Positions 8,379 to 17,156 are shown, counted from the first letter of the stretch. The stretch: 64,000 bases of DNA from Schlegelella_A sp036272325 (GCA_036272325.1 DATAYY010000033.1:25031-89030); one strand, 5' to 3'. Translations and numbers: made by a program. Notes: generated from the sequence alone by a model not told the origin.

Positions 8379-9587
8379 ATGAACCTCACGCACCTCCACC
8401 GCCGTGCCGCGCTCGTCGCGGCGCTCGCCCTTGCGACCTGTGGCACCGCGTTCGCACAGGCGCCCTCGGGCCAGCCGATCCGGATCGGCAGCACGCTCGC
8501 CCTCACCGGCCCGCTCGCGGCGACGGCGCAGATCCACAGAATCGTCGGTGAAATCTACGTCGAGCAGCTCAACAAGCGCGGCGGCCTGCTCGGCCGTCCG
8601 GTCGAATGGATCGTCAAGGACGACCAGAGCAAGCCCGATCTCGCGCGCACGCTCTACGAGCAGCTCATCACCGCCGACAAGGTCGACCTGCTGATGGGGC
8701 CCTACGCGACCGGCGCGATCCTGTCGGCGATGGGCGTCGCACAGCGCTACAACAAGGTGCTCGTCCATCACACGCTCGGCGTTCCCTCGCTCGCCAAGTA
8801 CGACATGCAGTTCCCGGCCTGGTCGCTTGGCTCGGAGCCGGCGACGACGGTGCCGAACACCTTGTTCGACGCGCTCGCCGCCGGCCCGAAACCGCCGAAG
8901 ACGGTCGCCGTCGTCACCAGCAAGTTCCCGTCGATCCAGTTCATGAGCGCGGGCGCACGCGAGGTGCTGAAGAAGCGCGGCCTGACGGAGGTGCTGTTCC
9001 TCGAATGGGATTTCGGCAACCGCGACTTCGGCCCCATCGCCAACCGCATCAAGGATGCCAAGCCGGACTTCGTCTGGGTCGGGGCGATCGGCCTCGACGG
9101 CAACCTGCTGCTCGACGCGATGAAGAAGATCGACTACGAGCCGCCGCAGCACTTCTACCTGTACCCCGCGCCGGGCCCGCTCGTCTCGCTGCCGGAAGCG
9201 AAGAACGCCCTCTCGGTGACGATCTTCGAGAACCAGCCGCCGTTCACGTCGAACCCCGGCGCGGCCGAGTTCGTCAAGCTTTACCACGAGCGCGCGACCA
9301 AGGCCGGTCTCGCCGACCCGTCGGTCGAGACGCAGGCGGCGGCGTCGTACACGGCATGGCAGATCCTCGAGGCCGGCGTCAACGCGACCAAGAGCCTCGA
9401 CGACAAGGCGATCGCGGCGTGGCTGAAGGCCAATCGCGTCGACACCATCCAGGGCAAGCTTCGCTTCGACGGGCCCGGCAACTTCGGCGACGACCTGATG
9501 CGGATCAAGCAGGTGCAGAACGGCCACTGGGTCGTCGTCTGGCCGAAGGAAATGACCTCCGGCGGCGCGAAGCTGCAGGCGAACTGA
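8379..9587 (+). CDS. ABC transporter periplasmic binding protein, LivK/HAAT family
   Basis: A 402-residue protein with a signal peptide (residues 1-26, ending AFAQA) and a type I periplasmic-binding fold starting IRIGSTLALTGPLA. The ATG at 8379 has AAGGAG nine bases upstream. It is the binding component of the importer encoded by the next three genes. Members next to ring-cleavage genes commonly bind aromatic acids rather than leucine, which fits the surrounding genes but is inference. The 57-base gap from the CoA-transferase is consistent with one operon. Confidence 0.92.
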   Translation: MNLTHLHRRAALVAALALATCGTAFAQAPSGQPIRIGSTLALTGPLAATAQIHRIVGEIYVEQLNKRGGLLGRPVEWIVKDDQSKPDLARTLYEQLITADKVDLLMGPYATGAILSAMGVAQRYNKVLVHHTLGVPSLAKYDMQFPAWSLGSEPATTVPNTLFDALAAGPKPPKTVAVVTSKFPSIQFMSAGAREVLKKRGLTEVLFLEWDFGNRDFGPIANRIKDAKPDFVWVGAIGLDGNLLLDAMKKIDYEPPQHFYLYPAPGPLVSLPEAKNALSVTIFENQPPFTSNPGAAEFVKLYHERATKAGLADPSVETQAAASYTAWQILEAGVNATKSLDDKAIAAWLKANRVDTIQGKLRFDGPGNFGDDLMRIKQVQNGHWVVVWPKEMTSGGAKLQAN

Positions 9588-9604
9588 GCGTTCACAGGCA
9601 CGAG

Positions 9605-10471
9605 ATGTCGGCATTCACGCTGCCGAGCGCCTCGCTGCTCGCGCAAAGCGTTCTCTCCGGCATCTTCGTCGGCGCGCTGTACGGCCTGATGGGGCTCGGC
9701 CTGAGCCTCAGCTGGGGGCTGCTGCGCCTCATCAACCTGGCTCACTTCGCGTTCGCGTTCCTCGCCGCGTATCTCTGCCTGCAGCTCGCGTCGCTCGGGG
9801 TCGATCCGCTGCTGACGCTCGTCGCCATCGTGCCGGCGTTCTTCGTGCTCGGCGTCGCTCTGCACTGGGTGATGGCGCGGTTCTCGGTGACGCCGTTCAA
9901 CTCGCTGCTCCTGACCTTCGGACTGATGGGGATCGTCGAGGCCGCCATCCAGTCGATCTGGACGGCCGACTTCAGGAAGCTGGAGTCGGTCTACGCGAAC
10001 CAGAAGTTCAGGCTCGGCGCGCTCTTCGTTCCGGTGCCCGAGCTGATCACGCTCGTCCTCGCCGTCGGGCTTGCCGTCGGCGCCTGGGCGGTGCTGCGCT
10101 TCACCGACCTCGGCAAGTCGCTGCGGGCGGCGGCCGAAGACCCGCCGATCGCCTCGGCGTTCGGCGTTCACCAGCAGCGAAACGCGCTCTTTCTCGCCGG
10201 CACCTGCGCGGCGCTGGTCGCGATCGCCGGCGTCTGCCTCGCGCTCAGCTACACGCTCGCGCCGTCGCAGATGTATGCGTGGATCGGCGTCGTCTTCGCC
10301 GCCGTCATGCTCGGCGGGCTCGGCAGCGCGCTCGGGCCGCTCGTCGCCGGCACGCTGATCGGCGTCAGCGAGGCGGTGACGATGGCGGTGACGGCGCCGT
10401 CGTGGGCGCCGATCGTCTCGTTCACGCTCCTGATCGTCGTGCTCGTGGTGCGACCGGGGAAGGCGGCGTGA
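9605..10471 (+). CDS. Branched-chain amino acid-type ABC permease, LivH family
   Basis: A 288-residue inner-membrane protein of normal LivH length with about eight hydrophobic helices. It has the LivH pattern GLMGLGLSLSWGLLRLINLAH near the N-terminus, the cytoplasmic coupling loop FTDLGKSLRAAAEDP near residue 172 and VMLGGLGSALGPLVAG near residue 235. Its ATG lies 17 bases after the binding-protein stop. It pairs with the permease half of the following fusion. Confidence 0.93.
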   Translation: MSAFTLPSASLLAQSVLSGIFVGALYGLMGLGLSLSWGLLRLINLAHFAFAFLAAYLCLQLASLGVDPLLTLVAIVPAFFVLGVALHWVMARFSVTPFNSLLLTFGLMGIVEAAIQSIWTADFRKLESVYANQKFRLGALFVPVPELITLVLAVGLAVGAWAVLRFTDLGKSLRAAAEDPPIASAFGVHQQRNALFLAGTCAALVAIAGVCLALSYTLAPSQMYAWIGVVFAAVMLGGLGSALGPLVAGTLIGVSEAVTMAVTAPSWAPIVSFTLLIVVLVVRPGKAA

Positions 10472-10496
10472 GCGTCGCCGCACGGCCGCTCCGAAG

Positions 10497-10523
10497 GGGA
10501 CGCTCCGTCCCGCTTGGCGGGAC
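10497..10523 (+). other. Overlapping, mutually exclusive hairpins between importer genes
   Basis: In the 76-base gap between the two permease genes, GGGAC at 10497-10501 can pair with GTCCC at 10507-10511. Alternatively GTCCCGC at 10507-10513 pairs perfectly with GCGGGAC at 10517-10523 around a 3-base loop. The two stems share 10507-10511, so they exclude each other. No T-run follows, so a simple terminator is unlikely; an mRNA-stability or processing element is possible. Confidence 0.4.
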
Positions 10524-10547
10524 CGGCCGCGGGCCGAGGGTGCACCA

Positions 10548-12305
10548 ATGAGCCGCGCCTGGCGAACGCCGATCGCCATCGTCGGCGTCGCGGTCGCATT
10601 GGCGTTCATTCCGCGCCTCGGCCTGCCGGCGTATTACGACTCGCTGCTCTACCTGATGCTGCACTGGATCGTGCTCGCGACGTCGTGGAACATCCTCTCG
10701 GGCTACACCGGCTATTTCTCGTTCGGCCACGGCGCGTTCTTCGGCGCCGGCCTCTACACGACGAGCACGCTGCTCGCGCGCTACGGCTGGCCGTTCCTGT
10801 GGACGCTGCCGGTCGCCGCCGCCGTCGCCGCGTTGCTTGGCATCGCACTCGGCGCGGTCGTCTTTCGCGTCAGGAGCGTTCGCGGCGAGCTGTTCGCGCT
10901 GCTGACGCTGGCGATCACGTTCGTGGTCGGCACGATCGTAGGCAACACGCCGATCGACGGCGGCCAGGGCGTCTCGCTCAGCGCCGTGCCGGTGCCGCAC
11001 ATCGGGCCGACGCAGTCGTCGACGTTCTATCTGCTCGCGCTCGCGGCGGCGACGCTGACGCTCCTGATCGCATGGGCGATCGTCGTTTCGCGCTTCGGCG
11101 CCGGCCTGTTCGCGATCCATGACGACGAAGATGCCGCCGAGGTACTGGGCGTGCCGACCTACCGCTACAAGCTGGTCGCGCTCGCGATCTCGTGCGCGCT
11201 CGCCGGCACTGCGGGCGGCATTCACGCGCTGTTCCTCTCGTACGTCACCGTCGGCGAGGTGTTCACGATCACCGTGCCGCTGACCGTCGTGCTGATGAGC
11301 GTTCTCGGCGGCTCGCGCCACTGGGCGGGGCCGGCGATCGGAGCGGTCGCGATCACCGCGCTGCTCTACAGCTTCACGGCCGCCGACCACGCGGTCGCGG
11401 GCAAGGCGGCGACCGGTGCGATCCTGATCGCGGCGATCCTGTTCATGCCCGAGGGCATCCTGCCGCGGCTGCAACGCGCATTCGCTGCTCGCATGCCGCC
11501 TCGCTCGCCGGCGGCGGTGATCGAAGCGAACGCGACGGCTGCCAAACGCGCGGTTTCCGGCCGCCCGGCGGCCGCCGGCGACGTCGTCCTTCGCGTCTCG
11601 GGTCTGCACAAGCGCTTCAAGGGTGTTCGTGCGCTCGCCGGCGTCGACGTCGAGGTGCGACGGGGCGAGATCCTCGGCCTGCTCGGGCCGAACGGGTCGG
11701 GCAAATCGACCTTCATCAACGTCGTCAGCGGCCACCATGCGGCCACCGCCGGCGAGATCGTCTTTGCCGGCGAAGCGCTCGGCGGCCGCGCCGCGCATCG
11801 CATCGCGGCCGCCGGGATCGCGCGCACGTATCAGATCCCGCGCCCGTTCACGCACATGACCGTGCTCGACAACGTCGCTCTCGCAGCGATGTTCGGCGGC
11901 GGCGTCCGCGGCCCGGGCGCGGCGCGCGCCGACGCGCTGCAGTGGCTCACCTTCACCGACCTCGCCGCCAAGGCCGACGCGCTCCCCGACGAGCTCAATC
12001 TGCACCAGCGCAAGTTCCTCGAACTGGCGCGCGCGCTCGCTGCCAGGCCGCAGCTGGTCCTGCTCGACGAGGTGCTGTGCGGGCTGACGCCGAGCGAGAT
12101 CGACGGCGCGGTGGCGCTGATCCGCCGCATCCGCGACCAGGGCGCAACGATCGTCTTCGTCGAGCACGTCATGCGCGCGGTGATGGCGCTCTCGGACCGC
12201 GTCGTCGTCTTCCACCACGGCGAGCTGCTCGCCGAAGGGCGCGCCGTCGACGTCATGCAACGGCCCGAGGTGATGACCGCGTATCTCGGCCGCTCGCATG
12301 CTTGA
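10548..12305 (+). CDS. LivM-LivG fusion: ABC permease joined to ATPase
   Basis: A 585-residue protein made of two usually separate subunits. Residues 1 to about 305 are a LivM-type permease (NILSGYTGYFSFGHGAFFG near residue 50; coupling loop FAIHDDEDAAEVLGV near 190). After a variable linker (about 306-345), residues 346-585 are a LivG-type ATPase with Walker A GPNGSGKST at 380-388, a LNLHQRKFLELARALA signature region and Walker B LVLLDEVLCGL. The ABC signature deviates from LSGGQ (LNLHQ), as often in LivG. The fusion fixes permease:ATPase stoichiometry. The stop overlaps the next ATPase gene by eight bases. Confidence 0.93.
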   Translation: MSRAWRTPIAIVGVAVALAFIPRLGLPAYYDSLLYLMLHWIVLATSWNILSGYTGYFSFGHGAFFGAGLYTTSTLLARYGWPFLWTLPVAAAVAALLGIALGAVVFRVRSVRGELFALLTLAITFVVGTIVGNTPIDGGQGVSLSAVPVPHIGPTQSSTFYLLALAAATLTLLIAWAIVVSRFGAGLFAIHDDEDAAEVLGVPTYRYKLVALAISCALAGTAGGIHALFLSYVTVGEVFTITVPLTVVLMSVLGGSRHWAGPAIGAVAITALLYSFTAADHAVAGKAATGAILIAAILFMPEGILPRLQRAFAARMPPRSPAAVIEANATAAKRAVSGRPAAAGDVVLRVSGLHKRFKGVRALAGVDVEVRRGEILGLLGPNGSGKSTFINVVSGHHAATAGEIVFAGEALGGRAAHRIAAAGIARTYQIPRPFTHMTVLDNVALAAMFGGGVRGPGAARADALQWLTFTDLAAKADALPDELNLHQRKFLELARALAARPQLVLLDEVLCGLTPSEIDGAVALIRRIRDQGATIVFVEHVMRAVMALSDRVVVFHHGELLAEGRAVDVMQRPEVMTAYLGRSHA

Positions 12306-13002
12306 GGTGCACGATCTCGAGGTCTGGTACGGCGCTGCGCCGGCGCTGCGCGGGGTCTCGCTGACGCTCGTCGCGGGCGAGCTGCTCTCGATCGTCGGCC
12401 CGAACGGCGCCGGCAAGACGACGCTGATCAACGCTCTCTGCGGCATCGCGCCTGCCCGCGCCGGCGGCATCGTTTTCGAAGGGCGCGACATCACGCGGCT
12501 GCCGGCACACCGCTTCTGTGCCGCCGGCATCGCCGTCGTCCCGGAGGGCAGGCGGCTCTTCGCCGGCATGACGGTGCGCGAGAACCTCGAGCTCGGCAGC
12601 ATCCTGCCCGCCGCCCGGGCCGCCCGGCGCGAGTCGCTCGCCGCCGCCCTCGAGCTCTTTCCGGCGCTGCGCGAAAAGCTCGCCAGCCCTGCCGGCGAGC
12701 TCTCGGGCGGCCAGCAGCAGATGGTTGCGATCGCGCGCGCGCTGATGGCGCGGCCGCGGCTGCTCCTGCTCGACGAGCCGTCGCTCGGGTTGGCGCCCGG
12801 AATCGTCGCCGACATGTTCGACGCCGTGCGCAGCATTCACGCGCGCGGCGTCTCGGTGCTCCTCGTCGAGCAGGACGTGCAGGTGGCGATGTCGCTCGCC
12901 GACCGCGCCTATGTTCTCGAGGAAGGTCGTATCGTCGCCACTGGCGAGCCCGACGAGCTGCTCGCGCGGCCCGAGATCCAGCGCGCCTACCTCGGCGTCT
13001 GA
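12298..13002 (+). CDS. Branched-chain amino acid-type ABC ATPase, LivF family
   Basis: A 234-residue ATPase of normal LivF size with Walker A GPNGAGKTT near residue 35, signature LSGGQQQMVAIARAL near 135 and Walker B LLLLDEPSLGLAP. It pairs with the ATPase half of the preceding fusion to power the importer on the inner face of the inner membrane. Its ATG lies inside the end of the fusion gene (eight-base overlap), indicating translational coupling. Confidence 0.94.
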   Translation: MLEVHDLEVWYGAAPALRGVSLTLVAGELLSIVGPNGAGKTTLINALCGIAPARAGGIVFEGRDITRLPAHRFCAAGIAVVPEGRRLFAGMTVRENLELGSILPAARAARRESLAAALELFPALREKLASPAGELSGGQQQMVAIARALMARPRLLLLDEPSLGLAPGIVADMFDAVRSIHARGVSVLLVEQDVQVAMSLADRAYVLEEGRIVATGEPDELLARPEIQRAYLGV

Positions 13003-13043
13003 CGCCGCGGGACCTGCTCTGCGCAATTCCGGAGACCATCTTC

Positions 13044-14081
13044 ATGCTGTTCCCCACCACGATCGTCGGCAGCTTTCCGCAGCCCGAGTGGCTGATCGAC
13101 CGCGCCAGGCTCGCCGGCCGCTTTCCGCCGCGTGTGCGCGCCAAGGAGCTCTGGCGCATCGCGCCCGAGTTCCTCGCCGAGGCGCAGGACGACGCGACGC
13201 TGATCGCGATCCGGGCCCAGGAGGAAGCCGGCCTCGACATCGTCAGCGACGGCGAGATCCGGCGCGAGAGCTATTCGAACCGGTTCGCGACCGCACTCGA
13301 CGGCGTCGACCTCGACAACCCCGGCAGTGCGCTCGACCGCTCGGGCCACCCGAATCCGGTGCCGCGGATCGTCGGCAGGATTCGCCGCCGGCACGCGGTC
13401 GAGGTCGGCGACCTCGAGTTCCTGCGCAGGCACACGACCCGGCAGACGAAGATCACGGTGCCCGGGCCGTTCACGATGCTGCAGCAGGCGCAGAACGACT
13501 TCTACGCCAGCGAGGAAGAAGCCGCGATGGACTATGCGGCGGCCGTCAACGAAGAGATCAAGGACCTGTTCGCCGCCGGAGCCGACATCGTCCAGATCGA
13601 CGAGCCGTACATGCAGGCACGACCCGAGAAGGCGCGCCGCTACGGCCTCGCGGCGCTCAACCGCGCGCTCGACGGCGTCACCGGGACGACCGCGGTCCAC
13701 ATCTGCTTCGGCTACGCCGCGATCATTCACGAGCGGCCGAGCGGCTACTCGTTCTTGCCCGAGCTCGCGCAGTGCAGCTGCCGCCAGGTCTCGCTCGAGA
13801 CTGCGCAGTCGAAGCTCGACTGCGCAGTGCTCGAATCGCTCGCCGGCAAGAAGCTGATGGTTGGCTGCATCGACCTGGCCGATCCAGCGGTCGAGTCGCC
13901 GCAGACGGTGGTCGCGCGCATCGACCGCGCCCTCGCCTACGTGAAGGCGGAAGACGTCATCCTCGCTCCCGACTGCGGCATGAAGTACCTGCCGCGCGAG
14001 ACCGCCTCAGGCAAGTTGCGCGCGATGGTCGAGGCGGCACAGATCCTGCGCGCCCGCCAGGCGCGCACGGCGCACGCCTGA
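13044..14081 (+). CDS. MetE C-terminal-like zinc methyltransferase (cobalamin-independent methionine synthase II family)
   Basis: A 345-residue protein that corresponds only to the catalytic C-terminal half of MetE; full MetE is about 750 residues. It begins TTIVGSFPQPEWL, the usual start of stand-alone members. Thiolate-binding zinc ligands appear conserved: H219 and C221 (AVHICFGYA) and C311 (APDCGMKYLPRE). The family includes archaeal methionine synthases, epoxyalkane:CoM transferase and uncharacterised catabolic members. Here it sits between an importer and maleylacetate reductase, so methyl removal from a methoxylated substrate or a thiol-dependent cleavage is more plausible than methionine synthesis. 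That role is inference. Confidence 0.82.
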   Translation: MLFPTTIVGSFPQPEWLIDRARLAGRFPPRVRAKELWRIAPEFLAEAQDDATLIAIRAQEEAGLDIVSDGEIRRESYSNRFATALDGVDLDNPGSALDRSGHPNPVPRIVGRIRRRHAVEVGDLEFLRRHTTRQTKITVPGPFTMLQQAQNDFYASEEEAAMDYAAAVNEEIKDLFAAGADIVQIDEPYMQARPEKARRYGLAALNRALDGVTGTTAVHICFGYAAIIHERPSGYSFLPELAQCSCRQVSLETAQSKLDCAVLESLAGKKLMVGCIDLADPAVESPQTVVARIDRALAYVKAEDVILAPDCGMKYLPRETASGKLRAMVEAAQILRARQARTAHA

Positions 14082-14092
14082 GGTTGGCGGCG

Positions 14093-15184
14093 GTGCGCGA
14101 GTTCGTCTTCGACACTCGCCTGCCGCGGGTCGTCTTCGGCCCCGGAGCGGTGCGCCACCTGCCACGCGAGCTCGCCGCGCTCGGCATCGAGCGCGCGCTC
14201 ATCCTCTCGACTCCCGGGCAACGCGCGCTCGCCGAGCGCGTCGGCGCAGCGCTCGGCACGCGCAGCGCCGGCGTGTTCGCGCAGGCGGCGATGCACGTGC
14301 CGGTCGAGGTCGCGCGCATGGCTGCCGACGAGGCGCGACGGCTCGGCGCCGATGGCGCGGTGGCAATCGGCGGCGGCTCGACGACGGGCCTCGGCAAGGC
14401 GCTCGCGCTCGATCCTGGGCTCCCGATCGTCGCCGTGCCGACCACCTACGCCGGCAGCGAGGTGACGTCGGGCTACGGCCTCACGGAGGCGGGGTTGAAG
14501 AAGACGGCCCGCGATCCCCGCGTGCTGCCGCACACCGTCGTCTATGACCCCGAGCTTTCGCTCGGATTGCCGTTCGCGACCTCGGTCGTCAGCATGCTGA
14601 ACGCGATCGCGCATGCCGCCGAGGCGCTCTACGCGCCCGACGGCAATCCGGTAATGGACGTCCTCGCCGAAGAAGGAATTCGCGCCGGCGCCGCCGCGCT
14701 GCCGCGGCTGCAACGCGATCCGCGCGACATCGAGGCCCGCGGCGATGCGCTGATCGCCGCGTGGCTGTGCGGCACCGTCCTCGGCAACACGACGATCGGC
14801 CTGCACCACAAGCTCTGCCATACGCTCGGCGGCAGCTTCGAGCTGCCCCACGCCGAGGTACATGCGGTCATCCTGCCACACGCGCTCGCCTACAACGCCG
14901 CCGCGGCGCCGATCGCGATGGCGAAGATCGCGCGTGCGCTGACGGCCGCCGCAGCCACCGACGCGGCGCCGCGCAGCGTCGACGATGCGTCTCGTGCCGT
15001 GTTCGACCTCGGCCGGCGCCACGGCGCGCCGACATCGCTCGCCGCGATCGGCATGCGCGCCGAGCACCTCGACCGCGCCGCCGACCTGGCGCTGCAGAAC
15101 CAGTATCCGAATCCTCGTCCGCTCGAGCGCGATGCGATCCGCGCCCTGCTGCAGCGCGCGTTCGATGGCGTCCGTCCGGGCTGA
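14093..15184 (+). CDS. Maleylacetate reductase (iron-containing alcohol dehydrogenase family)
   Basis: A 363-residue protein with the maleylacetate-reductase N-terminus (FDTRLPRVVFGPG), a nucleotide-binding GGGSTTGLGKA near residue 94, PTTYAGSEVTSGYGLTE near 120 and the histidine motif GLHHKLCHTLGG near 240. It would reduce maleylacetate to 3-oxoadipate with NAD(P)H, directly after hydroxyquinol 1,2-cleavage. I chose the GTG at 14093; an in-frame TTG at 14084 is the alternative. It is the last gene of the run and converges on oxyR with nine bases between. Confidence 0.93.
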   Translation: MREFVFDTRLPRVVFGPGAVRHLPRELAALGIERALILSTPGQRALAERVGAALGTRSAGVFAQAAMHVPVEVARMAADEARRLGADGAVAIGGGSTTGLGKALALDPGLPIVAVPTTYAGSEVTSGYGLTEAGLKKTARDPRVLPHTVVYDPELSLGLPFATSVVSMLNAIAHAAEALYAPDGNPVMDVLAEEGIRAGAAALPRLQRDPRDIEARGDALIAAWLCGTVLGNTTIGLHHKLCHTLGGSFELPHAEVHAVILPHALAYNAAAAPIAMAKIARALTAAAATDAAPRSVDDASRAVFDLGRRHGAPTSLAAIGMRAEHLDRAADLALQNQYPNPRPLERDAIRALLQRAFDGVRPG

Positions 15185-15193
15185 GCGGCGCGC

Positions 15194-16120
15194 CTACTCG
15201 GTCAGCCGCTTCACGCCTTTCAGCTCGCACGCGTAAATGGCGTTGCGCAATGCCGCGATCGCCTCGTAGCGGGTGAAGCTGCGCCGCCAGGCGAGGACGA
15301 CGCGCCGCGTCGGCACCGGCTTCGTGAACGGCACGTACGCGATGTGCGGTTGCGGCTCGTCGGGTACCGAGAGCTGGGGCACGACCGTCACGCCCATTCC
15401 CGATGCGACCATGTACTTGATCGTCTCGAGCGACGAGCCCTCGAAGGTCTTGCGGATGCCCTCGGAGTCGGTCGGCGAGAACTGCGCGTACTCGGGGCAG
15501 ACCTCGAGGACGTGGTCGCGGAAGCAGTGGCCGGTGCCGAGCAGCAGCATCTTCTCGTTCTTCAGCTCGTCGGCACTGACCGACTTTCGCTTCGCGAGCG
15601 GGTGCATCTTCGGCACCGCGACCGCGAACGGCTCGTCGTAGAGCGGCGCGATCGCCAGGCCGGTGTCGGGAAACGGCTCGGCCATGACGCCGCAGTCGAG
15701 CTCGCCCGAGCGCAGCAGCTCGAGCAGCTTGGCGGTGAAATTCTCCTGCAGCACGAGCGGCATCTGCGGCACGCGCTCGATCGCCTGGCGCACGAGCTCG
15801 GGCAGCAGGTAGGGACCGATCGTGTAGATGACGCCGAGCGAGAGCGGGCCGCTGAGCGGGTCCTTCCTGCGCTTGGCGGTCTCCCTGATCTGCGCCGCCT
15901 GCTCGATCACCGCCTGCGCCTGGCGGACGATCTCTTCGCCGATCGGCGTCACGCTCACCTCGTTGGCGCCGCGCTCGAAGATGCGCACGTCGAGCTCTTC
16001 CTCGAGCTTCTTGATCGAGACCGAAAGCGTCGGCTGCGAGACGAAGCACGCCTCGGCGGCGCGCCCGAAATGCTTTTCGCGCGCGACCGCGACGACATAG
16101 CGCAACTCGGTGAGCGTCAT
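15194..16120 (-). CDS. oxyR: Peroxide-sensing LysR-type regulator OxyR
   Basis: A 308-residue LysR-family regulator: winged-helix DNA-binding domain at residues 1-60 (SQPTLSVSIKKLEEEL recognition region) and an effector domain. The redox pair C199 and C208 sits in GTGHCFRDHVLEVC, at exactly the numbering known for OxyR, so the peroxide-switch mechanism should be intact. It activates antioxidant genes; the nearby dps and glutathione peroxidase are reasonable targets. In many betaproteobacteria oxyR lies beside recG; here two genes separate them. Confidence 0.96.
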   Translation of the reverse strand: MTLTELRYVVAVAREKHFGRAAEACFVSQPTLSVSIKKLEEELDVRIFERGANEVSVTPIGEEIVRQAQAVIEQAAQIRETAKRRKDPLSGPLSLGVIYTIGPYLLPELVRQAIERVPQMPLVLQENFTAKLLELLRSGELDCGVMAEPFPDTGLAIAPLYDEPFAVAVPKMHPLAKRKSVSADELKNEKMLLLGTGHCFRDHVLEVCPEYAQFSPTDSEGIRKTFEGSSLETIKYMVASGMGVTVVPQLSVPDEPQPHIAYVPFTKPVPTRRVVLAWRRSFTRYEAIAALRNAIYACELKGVKRLTE

Positions 16121-16130
16121 CCTCTGGAAG

Positions 16131-17024
16131 TTACGTCGCCGGCTTGTCGGTCAGGGTCTTGATGTTGTCCTGAAGCTCTTTGCTCATCGGCGCGTTGAGA
16201 TTGATCCCCTTGGGCGGGATCGGCGACTGGAACCACTTTTTGTAGAGCACCTCGAACTCGCCGCTCTTCATCATCGCCGCGAGCGTGTCGTCGACCAGCT
16301 TCTTGAACGCGGGGTCGTCCTTCCGCAGCATGATCGCGTACGGCTCGACCTGGATCGGCTCGCCGACGACGGCGAGATCGGCGGGGTTCTGTGAGCTCGC
16401 GCGCAGGCCATAGAGCAGGATGTCGTCCATGCCGAAGGCGACCGCGCGCCCGGTCTGCACCATCAGCGCAGATTCGGCGTGATCCTTGGCGCCGAGCAGG
16501 TCGATGCCGAGCTTTTGCTCCTCGTTGAGTCGCCGGATGATCTGGAAGTTGGTCGTTCCGGTGGTCGAGACGACGGGCTTGCCGGCCAGATCGGAGAGCT
16601 TGTTGACGTTGGTGCCGGTCTTCACCAGGAAACGCGTGCCGGTGTAGAAGTAGTTGATCGCGAACGCGACCTGCTTGCCGCGCTCGCTGTTGTTGGTCGT
16701 CGAGCCGCACTCGATGTCGATCGTGCCGTTCTGCAGCAGCGGGATGCGGTTGGCCGAGGTCACCGCCTGGTACTGCTTCTTCAGATCGCTGCGCCCGGTC
16801 GCTGCCTTGACGCGGTCGGCGATCTTCTCGCAGATCTCGTAGCCGAAGCCGGTCGGCTGCGCCTTGTCGTCGAGGTACGAGAACGGGATCGACGACTCGC
16901 GGTAGGCGAGCGTCATCGTCCCGTTCTGCTTGATCTTGTCGAGCGTCGACATCTGCGCGAGCGCGAGCCCCGGCAGCGCGAGCGCGAGCAGGCAGAGCGT
17001 GCGAAGGACGAGGGCGTCGAACAT
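16131..17024 (-). CDS. gltI: Amino acid ABC transporter binding protein, GltI (glutamate/aspartate) type
   Basis: A 297-residue periplasmic protein with a signal peptide (residues 1-23, ending ALAQ) and a type II binding fold. GltI-type features are LAYRESSIPFSYLDD near residue 40, DIECGSTTNNSERGKQVAF near 105 and FGMDDILLYGL near 200. It should bind glutamate, aspartate or a similar acid. No matching permease or ATPase gene is adjacent, so its partners must be elsewhere. It lies between oxyR (ten-base gap) and a Yip1-like gene. Confidence 0.9.
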   Translation of the reverse strand: MFDALVLRTLCLLALALPGLALAQMSTLDKIKQNGTMTLAYRESSIPFSYLDDKAQPTGFGYEICEKIADRVKAATGRSDLKKQYQAVTSANRIPLLQNGTIDIECGSTTNNSERGKQVAFAINYFYTGTRFLVKTGTNVNKLSDLAGKPVVSTTGTTNFQIIRRLNEEQKLGIDLLGAKDHAESALMVQTGRAVAFGMDDILLYGLRASSQNPADLAVVGEPIQVEPYAIMLRKDDPAFKKLVDDTLAAMMKSGEFEVLYKKWFQSPIPPKGINLNAPMSKELQDNIKTLTDKPAT

Positions 17025-17156
17025 GGGAGGGCCTCGTGGAGTGGGGTCGGGACGGTGTCGCGAGGATATCGACGCGGCGCGTTCGGCGCCGGCCGGTTTC
17101 GTCGGGACTTCCCCTCGCAGGAGGCCTCTCGCGCTGGAGGCGCACCCGGGCGCGCG

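Noticed and set aside
6933..9614. An 893-codon minus-strand frame
   Set aside because: Antisense to the CoA-transferase and binding-protein genes, which have clear motifs, signal peptide and ribosome sites.
10422..12836. An 804-codon minus-strand frame
   Set aside because: Antisense to the LivMG fusion and LivF; Arg/Asp-rich pattern from GC-rich codon third positions.
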